Assembly (NCBI GenBank): GCA_019636815.1
Contig: JAHBWT010000003.1
Coordinates: 72,086-114,813, forward strand
DNA length: 42,728 nucleotides
Reading direction: 5' to 3'
Source of the DNA: Nitrospira sp.
GTDB taxonomy: Bacteria > Nitrospirota > Nitrospiria > Nitrospirales > Nitrospiraceae
The notes below the pieces were generated by a model, which did not search any database, had not been told where the DNA came from, and saw nothing but the letters and a program-made list of their open reading frames with translations. The translations under genes and the position numbers were made by a program. Of this stretch, positions 34,738 to 42,715 are shown one piece after another; positions within the stretch are counted from its first letter, which is position 1; the number at the start of each line of letters is the position of its first letter.

Positions 34738-35627
34738 ATCAGCACGCCTCCAAGGAATCCGATAAGTATAGTGAGGCCGACCCAGATATGCGCACGAAAC
34801 ATAGCAAACGCATGATCCGGTGTTATCGGCCCTTGTAGTTCACGAATTTGAAATAGGAAGAATACGAGTACGCCCAGGAGCGCTGTGTAATACGGCCATC
34901 CTAGCTGAGCCAGCCACCCTGCTGCGGTCAAGAATACCATCATTACCACAAATGCCAGGCCTACTCCCAGGTGAATGAACGACCCGAAGTATAGGGCGGC
35001 GGACTTGACTCCGATGCGTCGATCATCTTCTTGATCCTGGATCGCGTAGATCGTATCGTACGCGACGGCCCAGGCGGCGGTCGCTCCGAAGAGACACCAC
35101 GCCGGTGCGTCCAGCTGTCCTTGCACCGCTGCCCAGGCCATGACGCTTCCCCAGCCGAAGGCAATGCCCAGCATGGCCTGTGGGATATGGATCCAGCGTT
35201 TGCAGTATGGATAGAGAGCCGCAAGCAGGGCCGCAATGGGCGCGAGCCATGTCACGATGGGTGGCAGCAGGAAGAGAAGACACGCCGCCAATATCAGCAG
35301 TATGCTCAGTAGGATTATGGCATGGCGACGGGACAGCTCACCTGAGGCTAAAGGTCGAGCTCGTGTGCGCGTGACTCGCCGATCGAACCCTTGATCCGCA
35401 AGGTCGTTCATGATGACTCCGGCGCTTCTCATCAAAAACGATCCACCGAGAAAAATGGCGAGCAGCTGCGGTGGTGGAAGTCCACGAGCCGCCAGGATAA
35501 GAGCCCACAGAGTGGGCAGGAGCAATAAATAGGTGCCGGTTTGATTTTGGAGCCGGATCAATCGTGCAAGCGCAGACCATGGAATGCCTGACGCGGCAGG
35601 AGACGAAGAATTTGCCGGTGTCGACAT
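34734..35627 (-). CDS. ubiA: 4-hydroxybenzoate polyprenyltransferase (UbiA family)
   Basis: Membrane prenyltransferase attaching a polyprenyl chain to an aromatic quinone precursor. The 297-residue product has about eight helices and both Asp-rich Mg-diphosphate motifs: NDLADQGFD near 74-82, and DTIYAIQDQEDD near 190-201. The segments TGTYLLLLPTLWALILA and RTRARPLASG are typical of UbiA proper. A menaquinone-pathway MqnP remains possible, since it belongs to the same family. It lies next to a quinol-using complex, a sensible neighbourhood. There is no Shine-Dalgarno sequence before the ATG; a promoter ends so close that the mRNA may be leaderless. Confidence 0.9.
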   Translation of the reverse strand: MSTPANSSSPAASGIPWSALARLIRLQNQTGTYLLLLPTLWALILAARGLPPPQLLAIFLGGSFLMRSAGVIMNDLADQGFDRRVTRTRARPLASGELSRRHAIILLSILLILAACLLFLLPPIVTWLAPIAALLAALYPYCKRWIHIPQAMLGIAFGWGSVMAWAAVQGQLDAPAWCLFGATAAWAVAYDTIYAIQDQEDDRRIGVKSAALYFGSFIHLGVGLAFVVMMVFLTAAGWLAQLGWPYYTALLGVLVFFLFQIRELQGPITPDHAFAMFRAHIWVGLTILIGFLGGVLI

Positions 35628-35633
35628 GGCTCG

Positions 35634-35662
35634 ACCATAATGGAGGACAAAAGGGCTGTCAA
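35634..35662 (-). promoter_or_regulatory. Promoter of ubiA, predicted leaderless
   Basis: On the minus strand TTGACA (35662-35657), 17 bases, TATGGT (35639-35634). A start six or seven bases on falls at 35627-35628, the A of the ubiA ATG. Confidence 0.6.
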
Positions 35663-35676
35663 TGCGCCGTCACCGG

Positions 35677-35705
35677 TTGTGACACACTGGGGAATTCGGT
35701 ATAAC
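35677..35705 (+). promoter_or_regulatory. Promoter of the caspase-like gene, predicted leaderless
   Basis: TTGTGA (35677-35682), 17 bases, TATAAC (35700-35705). A start six or seven bases on falls at 35711-35712, the GTG start codon. It is back-to-back with the ubiA promoter. Confidence 0.6.
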
Positions 35706-35711
35706 CACAAC

Positions 35712-37742
35712 GTGAAGCAACGACACGCAGAACAACGTCAAGGTCGGCTCCAGGGGCTCTCCCTTTCCATGGGTTGCGCGATCATGGCGGTGGTCTTGTC
35801 TGCGGCTGGCTGTTCCACCCTGACGCGAGAGAAGCAGCCGATCAACTCAGAACCCATCCCACTGACGCCGGCCGTATGGTTTTCACCGAGCGGAACGACG
35901 GCGGAAATTTCCTACCGGAATGCCTGTCACGAAACCGTGGTTCTGCCCATGGCCGATCCCCTTCTTGCGTCCGTTCCGAACAAGCTCGCAGAAGTTTTTA
36001 CCGGTGTGATGGCAAAGAACCAATCTGAAGATTTTCTGGGATCGGATGGTGTGGTCGAAGTGGGGCTCGGTTTAAGACGACTCGATGTCGTCGTCCCCAA
36101 ACAGGTGTCAGGAGAGTATCCGGCAAGTGCCACGGTAGGGCTTGAAATGGTGTTTTTGGCTCGAGATGGTACGATGCTTTTCAGTAGAAAGCTCGAAGGT
36201 ACAGGCCAGGGTACTGTGGCGGTGTCAAATCAATCCTGCGATGTGACGGGATTGGAGGCTATTGTTGAAACAGCCATTGGCTCAGTGGCCGAGGGCCTGG
36301 CTCAGCAGATGGCGCAATCGGTTCGGATACGCGAATATGCGGATCAGCGGGATAGCTGGGTTCCATTGGTCTCCCATCCCGTGACGCCATCTGACAGGGT
36401 TTTTAATACGGATCCTTCAGCGAGCCAGGACGCGATGGAAGAACTGCCGGCTACCACGGCCAAGATGGTCGAACCGGCTCAACTCAGTTTTCGCGCCATC
36501 CTACGAGATGAAAGCCGCAATAGGGTGCTTGAACCGGATGAATCTCTCACACTCGACATCGAGGTGAAAAACGAAGGGCCGGTGGAGGCTGACGATGTGG
36601 TGGTTCTGGTCAATGGGAAAGGGGGGGTAGAGCAGGTATTTCCGGCCGAAGTCCTCGTGGGCTCCATTCAGCCTGGAGAAATCAGACGCATCTCCGTGAC
36701 AAAACGAGTCACGATACCGAAAACGTCCCTCCCCGGCGAACTGACTTTGAATTTGCGTGCCGCCAGCCCGATGGCATCCATTCCACCACCCAAGGTGTTT
36801 AGTCTAGGTATCCAATCCAAGCGTGGTGATGTCGCGTCGTTGCCGGATGTTGACCGGATGCCAACAGTGCTGGGGGCGACGAGGCGGCCCAATGCCGTCA
36901 TTATCGCGATTGGAGTCGGAACGTTTGACGACGAGCACATGCCGGTGATGAAGTATGCCAGCCACGACGCAGCAGTGATGGCGGAGTATTTGCGTGCGAT
37001 CGGCGCTGTTCCACGCGAACGAATGCGTATTCTGCTCGATCGTCAAGGCGTGCGACAGGAGTTGAAAGAGACGTTTGAGCAATGGCTTCCCAAACGGGCG
37101 GATGCGGAGACCGTGCTATATGTGTTTTTTTCAGGCCGAGCGGTCGTGGATAGTCGTAACGGGGAGGTCTTGCTGGTTCCCTACGACGGCACACCGTTCG
37201 AACCAGGGCATCTTTATCCCCTGAAAAGATTGCAGGAAGCAGTTTCCCGGCTCCCGATCCAACGGGCGATCTTCATGTTCGACGCATCACTAGATCCCTC
37301 TCCAGGCGCCGATCTGACGACCATGCCCTTGCCCGATTGGACGGCGGGGCTGGAGGAACAACGGAAAGATGCGGAGATGTGGATGGTTGGAAATAGAAAT
37401 TTGCAAGAGGCCCATGTGTCTGAGCAAGGGAAGCACGGCTTGTTTACCTATCAACTCTTGAGAGGGCTCCAGGGCGTTGCCGATCTCGATCGAGATGGGA
37501 CGGTCGTGGCCGGCGAATTGTGTTTGTACGCTCGAGGTGAAGTGGCGCGTGTCGCTCGCGAACAATTCGGCAACAAACAAGACCCTCTGTGCCTGCCCCC
37601 GGTAGGGCGTGGTGCGATGATCCGCATCCATCCGATTGCCAAGGGAAATAATCCCAAGCCGCCACCGACTGCGCAGCAATCGGAGGAGCCGTCCACTGAC
37701 TTATCTGGTCCGGCTCCGAGCCCGATGCTCGTTGGACCATAG
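35712..37742 (+). CDS. Lipoprotein with catalytically dead caspase-like domain
   Basis: A 676-residue protein. The signal peptide ends in lipobox SAAGC with Cys34. An N-terminal domain follows to about 230. Residues near 260-370 form a CARDB/Ig-like beta domain (LEPDESLTLDIEVKNEGPVEA). A caspase-type (peptidase C14) domain starts near 394 (AVIIAIGVGTF, then YASHDAAVMAEYL). The catalytic His of the usual FSGHG is replaced in FFSGRAV (R476), and the catalytic Cys of the usual D-[SA]-C is replaced in FDASLDPS (S526). An EF-hand-like loop (DLDRDGTVVAGEL) and a Pro-rich tail follow. It is probably a surface- or periplasm-exposed binding pseudoenzyme. GTG 35712 is preferred to ATG 35640 because it gives a 33-residue signal and matches the promoter. 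Confidence 0.78.
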   Translation: MKQRHAEQRQGRLQGLSLSMGCAIMAVVLSAAGCSTLTREKQPINSEPIPLTPAVWFSPSGTTAEISYRNACHETVVLPMADPLLASVPNKLAEVFTGVMAKNQSEDFLGSDGVVEVGLGLRRLDVVVPKQVSGEYPASATVGLEMVFLARDGTMLFSRKLEGTGQGTVAVSNQSCDVTGLEAIVETAIGSVAEGLAQQMAQSVRIREYADQRDSWVPLVSHPVTPSDRVFNTDPSASQDAMEELPATTAKMVEPAQLSFRAILRDESRNRVLEPDESLTLDIEVKNEGPVEADDVVVLVNGKGGVEQVFPAEVLVGSIQPGEIRRISVTKRVTIPKTSLPGELTLNLRAASPMASIPPPKVFSLGIQSKRGDVASLPDVDRMPTVLGATRRPNAVIIAIGVGTFDDEHMPVMKYASHDAAVMAEYLRAIGAVPRERMRILLDRQGVRQELKETFEQWLPKRADAETVLYVFFSGRAVVDSRNGEVLLVPYDGTPFEPGHLYPLKRLQEAVSRLPIQRAIFMFDASLDPSPGADLTTMPLPDWTAGLEEQRKDAEMWMVGNRNLQEAHVSEQGKHGLFTYQLLRGLQGVADLDRDGTVVAGELCLYARGEVARVAREQFGNKQDPLCLPPVGRGAMIRIHPIAKGNNPKPPPTAQQSEEPSTDLSGPAPSPMLVGP

Positions 37743-37745
37743 CAG

Positions 37746-37766
37746 AGTGAATCATGCCGATTCACT
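37746..37766 (+). terminator. Hairpin after the caspase-like gene
   Basis: AGTGAATC and GATTCACT pair over eight bases around ATGCC, four bases after the stop codon. The following bases are TCATT, so it would be a weak intrinsic terminator. It ends three bases before the tRNA-Thr -35 box. Confidence 0.45.
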
Positions 37767-37769
37767 TCA

Positions 37770-37798
37770 TTGACAGGCCAGGCGGTGGCCGTTATCAT
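37770..37798 (+). promoter_or_regulatory. Promoter of tRNA-Thr
   Basis: Consensus TTGACA (37770-37775), 17 bases, TATCAT (37793-37798). The start is expected near 37805, 41 bases before the tRNA. Confidence 0.75.
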
Positions 37799-37845
37799 GC
37801 CGGTCAGTACCGAATCACAGCCTCTATTTATTATCTCACCAAGGT

Positions 37846-37921
37846 GCCGGCGTAGCTCAGTTGGTAGAGCAGCGGTTTCGTAAACCGCAGGTCGCCCGTT
37901 CAATCCGGGTCGCCGGCTCCA
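37846..37921 (+). tRNA. tRNA-Thr (CGT)
   Basis: All arms fold. The acceptor GCCGGCG pairs with CGCCGGC, the D-arm is GCTC/GAGC, the anticodon stem GCGGT/ACCGC encloses TTCGTAA (anticodon CGT), and the T-arm GCCCG/CGGGT encloses TTCAATC. The discriminator is T and CCA is encoded (37919-37921). The 3' half is duplicated at 40671-40713, which marks this gene as an integration target. Confidence 0.96.
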
Positions 37922-38147
37922 GCATTTCTTCCTTGATTCACAATGGCCTCGCTGGCGTCTAGCTGCCCGTCGTCCCGCCTCTCTCGGTCCTCGATCACGG
38001 CCGCCTTTCCCCGCCCATCCGGTCTCTCCCTTCCCCATTTTCTCCATCTTGACCCTAACCTAAGATTCTGGGGCGGGTGTCTCATCAGCCATCTTTGTGG
38101 TCGAGGCCAAACCTTCTCCTGCATACAGCGCCTTTATCAAGGCCCCC

Positions 38148-40379
38148 TCACTCACAGTACTCAGCGTTGATGAAGGCGCGCAGTTCGTGGTGCTCGAAAA
38201 TTTCGCAGTAGTCGCGCTTGCCGGCCCCCGACCAGTTACTGTGCTTGTCAAGGATTTCCATGACTCGATTGGCGAACTCATATCGGTCCTTGTACGTCGA
38301 GGCGGCTTGCAGATCTGCTGCCCAGAAGACGAGGATGTTGAAATCCTTGTCAGTCGACGGGTACCAGGTATGGTCGATGCTGGAGCCGGATACTTTCCTC
38401 CCATGGTAAAACTCCCACAAGGCCTGGCCGACGACCCGACCGGCTCGATAGGGATCATCGGTATTGTTCACGCAGAGGAAGTTTCCGATTGTCATGCGAC
38501 TGGCATTGTCGGTATGGATACGTCCCGTATCTGTATGTGAAAAATAGAGCCGATCGGTACTCGAGGGCTCGTAACCCACCCCGTAGTAGTAATGCCAGTA
38601 GGCCTGAGGCACGGCCGTGCCAAGCAACCCCTCATGGGTGAACTTCAGTTGGTTTGCTGAGCCGCAATCCAAATCCGATCCGACATCGTAGTAACGCTTC
38701 AAGAAAAAATGAGTCAGTTCATGCTGGAGGTTGCTGGGGTTATCAAAGCAGCCGCCTCCCTCGCAAGCGGCGTTGTGGTTGGAGTTGCCACTCGGATTAC
38801 GGTGCGCCAACCGGATGACGTTGGTGCCTTCGCCCTTGTCGTCTTCGGTGGTGACTTTATACGTGCTGTTGTGGACCGAACCATCGCGACATGCATCGGT
38901 GATGATCAGCACGCGCGGATAGTTGTTGGCGGAACCGGGCAGCACGCCGAGCGCATCCAGCGAGGCTTTTAGCCACTGGGAGTACGATCGTGCCCAATAA
39001 TAGACATGGGTCTCCGCGAACGCTTCCGACGCGCCGTTGGGATAATACTGATCGAAGTCGCGGTTGCTCCGGCGAGTGGCGCGAATAAAAGACCTCCCGG
39101 TATAGGTACCATGGGCCGCCTGGCACCAGGTGGAGTTGAACGAGGTCTCTGCACAGTTCGTTTCAGGATCGCCTTCGCAGCGGTGATCGTTCATCACGTA
39201 GAAAAAGTCGTGCTCGAGTCTGCGGTCATTTCTTGTATAAATGCCGGTGGAGACGATCTGATGCGGGTCGAAGAGATTCCCACCGGGGAAATACCACCGG
39301 TTGATCTTCGCATCCGTAAAGGCACGGTCCACGAGGTCGGTGACATTGAGGATTTCTCCGGTCGCTGCCTGGATAATCGTACGCCAGTGACACTCGCCGT
39401 CCGGTGAGAGTAGCTCGACGTCCCAAACACGAAGACGGCGCACAGGGTCCACCGCAGGCTCGGCGCGCAGCGTTTCGTACTGGCGTCCGCGGCACCGGAT
39501 AAAGGCATCAGCGGCCAGACGTGTTGCCGCCGATTGATCGATTCTCTTCTCAGCCAGCGGCGGGACCGTTAGTTTGGCAGTGGTCGTGATCATCCGACTA
39601 ATACCGATGACATTCCAATTCACATCAAAGTGCACCAGCGTCCGGCCGTAGAGCAGTTTTTCTTCCCCCATGTACCGTTGCTCGAAAACGGCTTTCCGAA
39701 AGTACGCGCCGATTTCATAGGTCACCGGTATAAGTGTCGCGCGGACTTGCCTTTGATCCACTTCGAAGACATCAAGGTAGCGACTCAGAAACGCCTCGAG
39801 GATCGGCAACGTCACTTGCTGCTCGATGCGAATTTGCTGTTCATCGGGCCTCATCCACTCGACGAGCCGGTCGGGATCGGTTGGCGATTTCCGCCGTGTT
39901 TCTTGAGTGGGCCTTTGAATGCCTGAGAATTCGTCCTCGGTATCGGATTCCCCCTTCGTGGTTCCCTGTTCTCCGAGTTCACGTTCGGGGAGGGTGGGCA
40001 AGGCTTGATCAAAATCGATGTCAAGATCGCGGGCTGGCTTGCTCTGTGCACCGCTGAACCGCGGTGCCGGCAATTTCAATGGCGTACGAGGGGTGTCAGG
40101 AAGTCCGAGCACCTTAAGCAACGGCCTCGCATAGTCCGGAATGGTGGGCTTGGCCGTCGTGGCAAACCCATCCACATGACCGTTGAAGAACGTAAACGAG
40201 GCATCGGGATCGGTGGCTTTGAATCGTTTGACTGCTTCGGCGACAGCAGCGGCAGGAGGGACGTCGCGAACGCGCGGCGTCTCTCGTTCCGACACCCTCG
40301 GTCCGGCACACGCCGCGACCACAAGGAGAATGATCACCAGAGAACGCATTGGGATTGGAATGAGGAGCTTGACGTCCAT
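38148..40379 (-). CDS. Secreted HEXXH zinc-metallopeptidase lipoprotein (thermolysin/fungalysin-like plan)
   Basis: A 743-residue protein with signal peptide and lipobox VAAC (Cys24), a low-complexity Pro/Glu-rich region to about 170, and a propeptide-like region at about 180-360. That region resembles FTP and PepSY inhibitory domains (TLVHFDVNWNVIGI, then WRTIIQAATGEILNVTDLVD). The peptidase domain carries H553-E-L-T-H557, with E583 (FTHEG) as a candidate third zinc ligand. Many Cys residues suggest disulfides. The family should cleave proteins outside the cytoplasm after removal of the propeptide. GGAGG sits five bases before the ATG. It is the only gene between tRNA-Thr and the copy of its 3' half, so it may have been acquired by insertion. 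Confidence 0.75.
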   Translation of the reverse strand: MDVKLLIPIPMRSLVIILLVVAACAGPRVSERETPRVRDVPPAAAVAEAVKRFKATDPDASFTFFNGHVDGFATTAKPTIPDYARPLLKVLGLPDTPRTPLKLPAPRFSGAQSKPARDLDIDFDQALPTLPERELGEQGTTKGESDTEDEFSGIQRPTQETRRKSPTDPDRLVEWMRPDEQQIRIEQQVTLPILEAFLSRYLDVFEVDQRQVRATLIPVTYEIGAYFRKAVFEQRYMGEEKLLYGRTLVHFDVNWNVIGISRMITTTAKLTVPPLAEKRIDQSAATRLAADAFIRCRGRQYETLRAEPAVDPVRRLRVWDVELLSPDGECHWRTIIQAATGEILNVTDLVDRAFTDAKINRWYFPGGNLFDPHQIVSTGIYTRNDRRLEHDFFYVMNDHRCEGDPETNCAETSFNSTWCQAAHGTYTGRSFIRATRRSNRDFDQYYPNGASEAFAETHVYYWARSYSQWLKASLDALGVLPGSANNYPRVLIITDACRDGSVHNSTYKVTTEDDKGEGTNVIRLAHRNPSGNSNHNAACEGGGCFDNPSNLQHELTHFFLKRYYDVGSDLDCGSANQLKFTHEGLLGTAVPQAYWHYYYGVGYEPSSTDRLYFSHTDTGRIHTDNASRMTIGNFLCVNNTDDPYRAGRVVGQALWEFYHGRKVSGSSIDHTWYPSTDKDFNILVFWAADLQAASTYKDRYEFANRVMEILDKHSNWSGAGKRDYCEIFEHHELRAFINAEYCE

Positions 40380-40418
40380 ATGGTCCTCCTTGACCTGGTT
40401 CAGATCGTAGACCTCATA

Positions 40419-40446
40419 AGCTACTGCACTCGAGCTACTGCACTCG
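40419..40446. repeat. Tandem 14-base direct repeat
   Basis: AGCTACTGCACTCG occurs twice without a gap (40419-40432 and 40433-40446), upstream of the metallopeptidase gene. A minus-strand -10-like TATGAT (40459-40454) lies just beyond it, so the repeat would be in the 5' leader of that gene. It could be a protein-binding site or a slippage duplication. Confidence 0.7.
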
Positions 40447-40670
40447 CCGAGCGATCATAGCGCAAACTTCGATCTCGGGGAATATACACGATCCGATATC
40501 CTCAAAAGACACCCATCTGTTGCTGTGTTTTTCAGCTTGCTGAGTTCCGTCTGCTACCACGCTGCTACCAGGACAAGACAACTTAGCCTTATCTAGGGCA
40601 ATGTCAGCAGCATCTGGTGGTGTGGTTTCTTGTGGGCTTAGGTTGTCTGAGGTTGGACTTGCTGAAATTT
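40447..40670. other. Gap between metallopeptidase gene and tRNA fragment
   Basis: About 220 bases with no convincing gene. It holds a possible minus-strand promoter at its left edge and a short near-repeat (GCTGCTACCA and CTGCTACCAC) near 40551-40570. Nothing else is recognisable. Confidence 0.35.
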
Positions 40671-40713
40671 GTAAACTGCAGGTCGCCCGTTCAATCAGGG
40701 TCGCTGGCTCCAG
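40671..40713 (+). repeat. Degenerate copy of the tRNA-Thr 3' half (candidate attachment site)
   Basis: These 43 bases match 37880-37922 at 40 positions, from the anticodon loop through the T-arm and acceptor to the CCA end. The differences are C to T in the anticodon stem, C to A in the T-stem and C to T in the acceptor stem. Such a partial 3' copy is what site-specific integration into a tRNA gene leaves. It is not a functional tRNA since the 5' half is missing. Confidence 0.8.
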
Positions 40714-40906
40714 TCTAATAAATCGCAGGTCAATAGTCACACGTGCTTATAGGATCACTTGCCCGCGATGGCCAGGGACCCTATCACAAGCACTGGAACC
40801 ACCGTTGGAACTCAGAGTGGAGTGAAACAAGGCTGCCGAGATGTTATTCGACGAACCAAAGAAAATATGTGCTGTTTTACCAGCGTGAACTGAAACAAAC
40901 TGAGAA

Positions 40907-40924
40907 TAGGGCTATAAGGCCCTA
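40907..40924. repeat. Small hairpin
   Basis: TAGGGC (40907-40912) and GCCCTA (40919-40924) pair perfectly around TATAAG. There is no T run behind it. Confidence 0.35.
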
Positions 40925-40967
40925 ATCTTACGTGGTACTTGCCACTTTAAGTAGAACTGCTACGCTG

Positions 40968-40986
40968 TCACCTCGATTAGAGGTGA
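40968..40986. repeat. Small hairpin
   Basis: TCACCTC (40968-40974) and GAGGTGA (40980-40986) pair perfectly around GATTA. A short T stretch (ACTTTT) follows nine bases later, too far for a standard terminator. Confidence 0.35.
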
Positions 40987-41264
40987 CCAGACTTTTCGTG
41001 ACTATGGACTCGAATCGATTCTGCTACGGACACTCAGCTTTCCAAGAAACACTTTTCCACACTGATTCGCTCAAAGAGCGGATCTCCTGTTGCCGAATAG
41101 TGCTCGCATTGTCACCCCTGTTCTTAGGACATGAAGTGCCTAAGTACAGCTAGAGGAGGGGGTGACTCGAACAGTAATCGAAAGGTGCTCTAGAAACCAA
41201 TCCTGCAATTTTGATTCTGTGCTCGCCGAAGAATAGTCCCTCACCCTACTGCGGAGGTGCCAAA

Positions 41265-42668
41265 ATGAGCCAAGAAACACCCCCTAACCAAAAACCGACC
41301 GAAGCCAGTAAATTTGTAGCGCCGACCAGTATCAGTTTTGTGAAACCACAGCAGCCGGGAGGACTTATTCCATCTGTTCCTGATAAACCAACGAAGACGG
41401 GAGAGCTGACCCTGAATCAGGGGCGAACTCTTACGGAGACGGAATCTACAAACCATATGAGAGTGCTGTTCCTTGAGGCATCTGGACCGCTTCGATCGGG
41501 CTTCATCCCAGGTACCACGCTGCCTGTTAGTTTCAGCGATATCAGAATCAACCTGACATACACCGTTGCGAAACAGCCAACAACGGCTTACGACTGGGGA
41601 ACTTGGCTGAATCGCGTTAACACTTCTCCGTTTCAAGACTATGTGAAGGCAACACAGAGTAACACATCGATTGTTCCGGTTGGGGCAGATACCTATTTCC
41701 CGTCTTTAACTCAACAGAGCGGACAGAGGTGGGGCGATGTGGTTTTCGGTCTGCAGTCAATACGTGGCTCCAGTCGGTACGGTGGATCATTCCATGTGAC
41801 TCTTGCCCCGATTGAGGACTTTGGCTTCGAAGTTGCGGATCTCGAATCTGGCGTATACTTGAACCTCACACAATGGCTTCTCCATATTTACATCCGAGCA
41901 AATGGATCTTTATTCACCAATAATCAAACCCTCGGTCCGCCAGCTAATTCCTTGATTAACTCTACCGCGATTGAGATCGAGGCGCCTGGGGTCGAAGCCT
42001 ACTCAGTCAACAATGGAGTTGTGGTTCTTAATTCTGCAGTCACCCAGAAACAGATAGACGGCCTTCTCACCGCGGCGGCGCAACAAGCGGTTCAACGGCT
42101 CGACCTTCTCTTACGATTTACTCTCGGATTTGTTCATCACCAATACCTACCAAACTTCAACCGTGTCAGCCAGAGAATCACAGCGTCTTATGTCTCAGAT
42201 GGCGCCATTGCATTTGTGAGCGCTCAGCGCAATCCGTATGTAAAAATCATGGTGAAGTGTCACTTCTTCAAAGCCGATCTCGTGGGCAAGCATGAATTAA
42301 CGGCTATGCCCTGGATCATCGGGCGGAAGAAACCGTTCGTGGTTTTTAGCTTTGAACACAAAAAGTATCTGGGGGCTGGTGACGAAACTCCATTTATCAC
42401 CATGGGGTATGTTCCTCTCAAGGAGTTTGCAACTGTCAATGAAGTTTCCGTATTCGCTAACTGGCGTGAAAAAGATCTTCTTCTCGATGATAAGGCAATA
42501 TCCAATGCCATAGTCTTTAATGTTATATTCGACGCGACGGCACTGCAGAATCGGGCAAACAATAATAACCTCGGTCCGATAGGTGATGGTCTACGTGGTT
42601 TCTCCAACGATTTGAGAATGTTTAGAGATGTCGGGGTTCAGGTCGCGTTTGAACTGGTGAAGCTCTAA
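41265..42668 (+). CDS. Unrecognised 467-residue soluble protein
   Basis: I do not recognise this protein. It has no signal peptide or membrane helix. A Pro/Thr/Lys-rich N-terminal 50 residues is followed by a long, probably beta-rich body with many Asn, Gln, Ser and Thr and few Cys (one, in VKCHFF). A helical stretch lies near the middle (ITDGLLTAAAQQAVQRL-like) and the end is VGVQVAFELVKL. GGAGGT stands six bases before the ATG at 41265, which fixes the start. The gene is visibly richer in A and T than its neighbours and lies just beyond the tRNA-derived repeat, both signs of horizontal acquisition. No phage, toxin or enzyme motif could be assigned. Confidence 0.8.
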   Translation: MSQETPPNQKPTEASKFVAPTSISFVKPQQPGGLIPSVPDKPTKTGELTLNQGRTLTETESTNHMRVLFLEASGPLRSGFIPGTTLPVSFSDIRINLTYTVAKQPTTAYDWGTWLNRVNTSPFQDYVKATQSNTSIVPVGADTYFPSLTQQSGQRWGDVVFGLQSIRGSSRYGGSFHVTLAPIEDFGFEVADLESGVYLNLTQWLLHIYIRANGSLFTNNQTLGPPANSLINSTAIEIEAPGVEAYSVNNGVVVLNSAVTQKQIDGLLTAAAQQAVQRLDLLLRFTLGFVHHQYLPNFNRVSQRITASYVSDGAIAFVSAQRNPYVKIMVKCHFFKADLVGKHELTAMPWIIGRKKPFVVFSFEHKKYLGAGDETPFITMGYVPLKEFATVNEVSVFANWREKDLLLDDKAISNAIVFNVIFDATALQNRANNNNLGPIGDGLRGFSNDLRMFRDVGVQVAFELVKL

Positions 42669-42695
42669 AACCAACAAACTAATTTCGCGGGAGTT

Positions 42696-42715
42696 CCCCA
42701 CCTGGGAGGGTGGGG
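42696..42715 (+). terminator. GC-rich hairpin after the last gene
   Basis: CCCCACC (42696-42702) and GGTGGGG (42709-42715) pair over seven bases around TGGGAG, 28 bases after the stop. No T run follows within the window, so termination is uncertain. Confidence 0.35.

Larger units (their letters stand above)
40714..41252. other. Gene-poor stretch after the tRNA fragment
   Basis: About 540 bases without a convincing gene; the only open frame, at 40932-41153, has a GTG start without a binding site and an implausible translation. A short echo of the tRNA fragment (CGCAGGTC) occurs near 40724. Two hairpins, listed separately, stand near the middle. Confidence 0.4.

Noticed and set aside
35640-35711. 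ATG at 35640 as start of the caspase-like lipoprotein
   Set aside because: It would place 24 extra residues before the signal peptide and lies upstream of the predicted transcription start, inside the ubiA promoter spacer.
37922-38147. Remnant coding sequence between tRNA-Thr and the metallopeptidase gene
   Set aside because: A short minus-strand frame is open here but belongs to another frame of the metallopeptidase gene and shows no known protein end.
40671-40713. A second tRNA-Thr gene
   Set aside because: Only the 3' half is present; no D-arm or 5' acceptor strand can be found upstream.
40932-41153. 73-codon plus-strand open frame after the tRNA fragment
   Set aside because: It has a GTG start without a binding site, covers a hairpin arm and shows no recognisable protein character.
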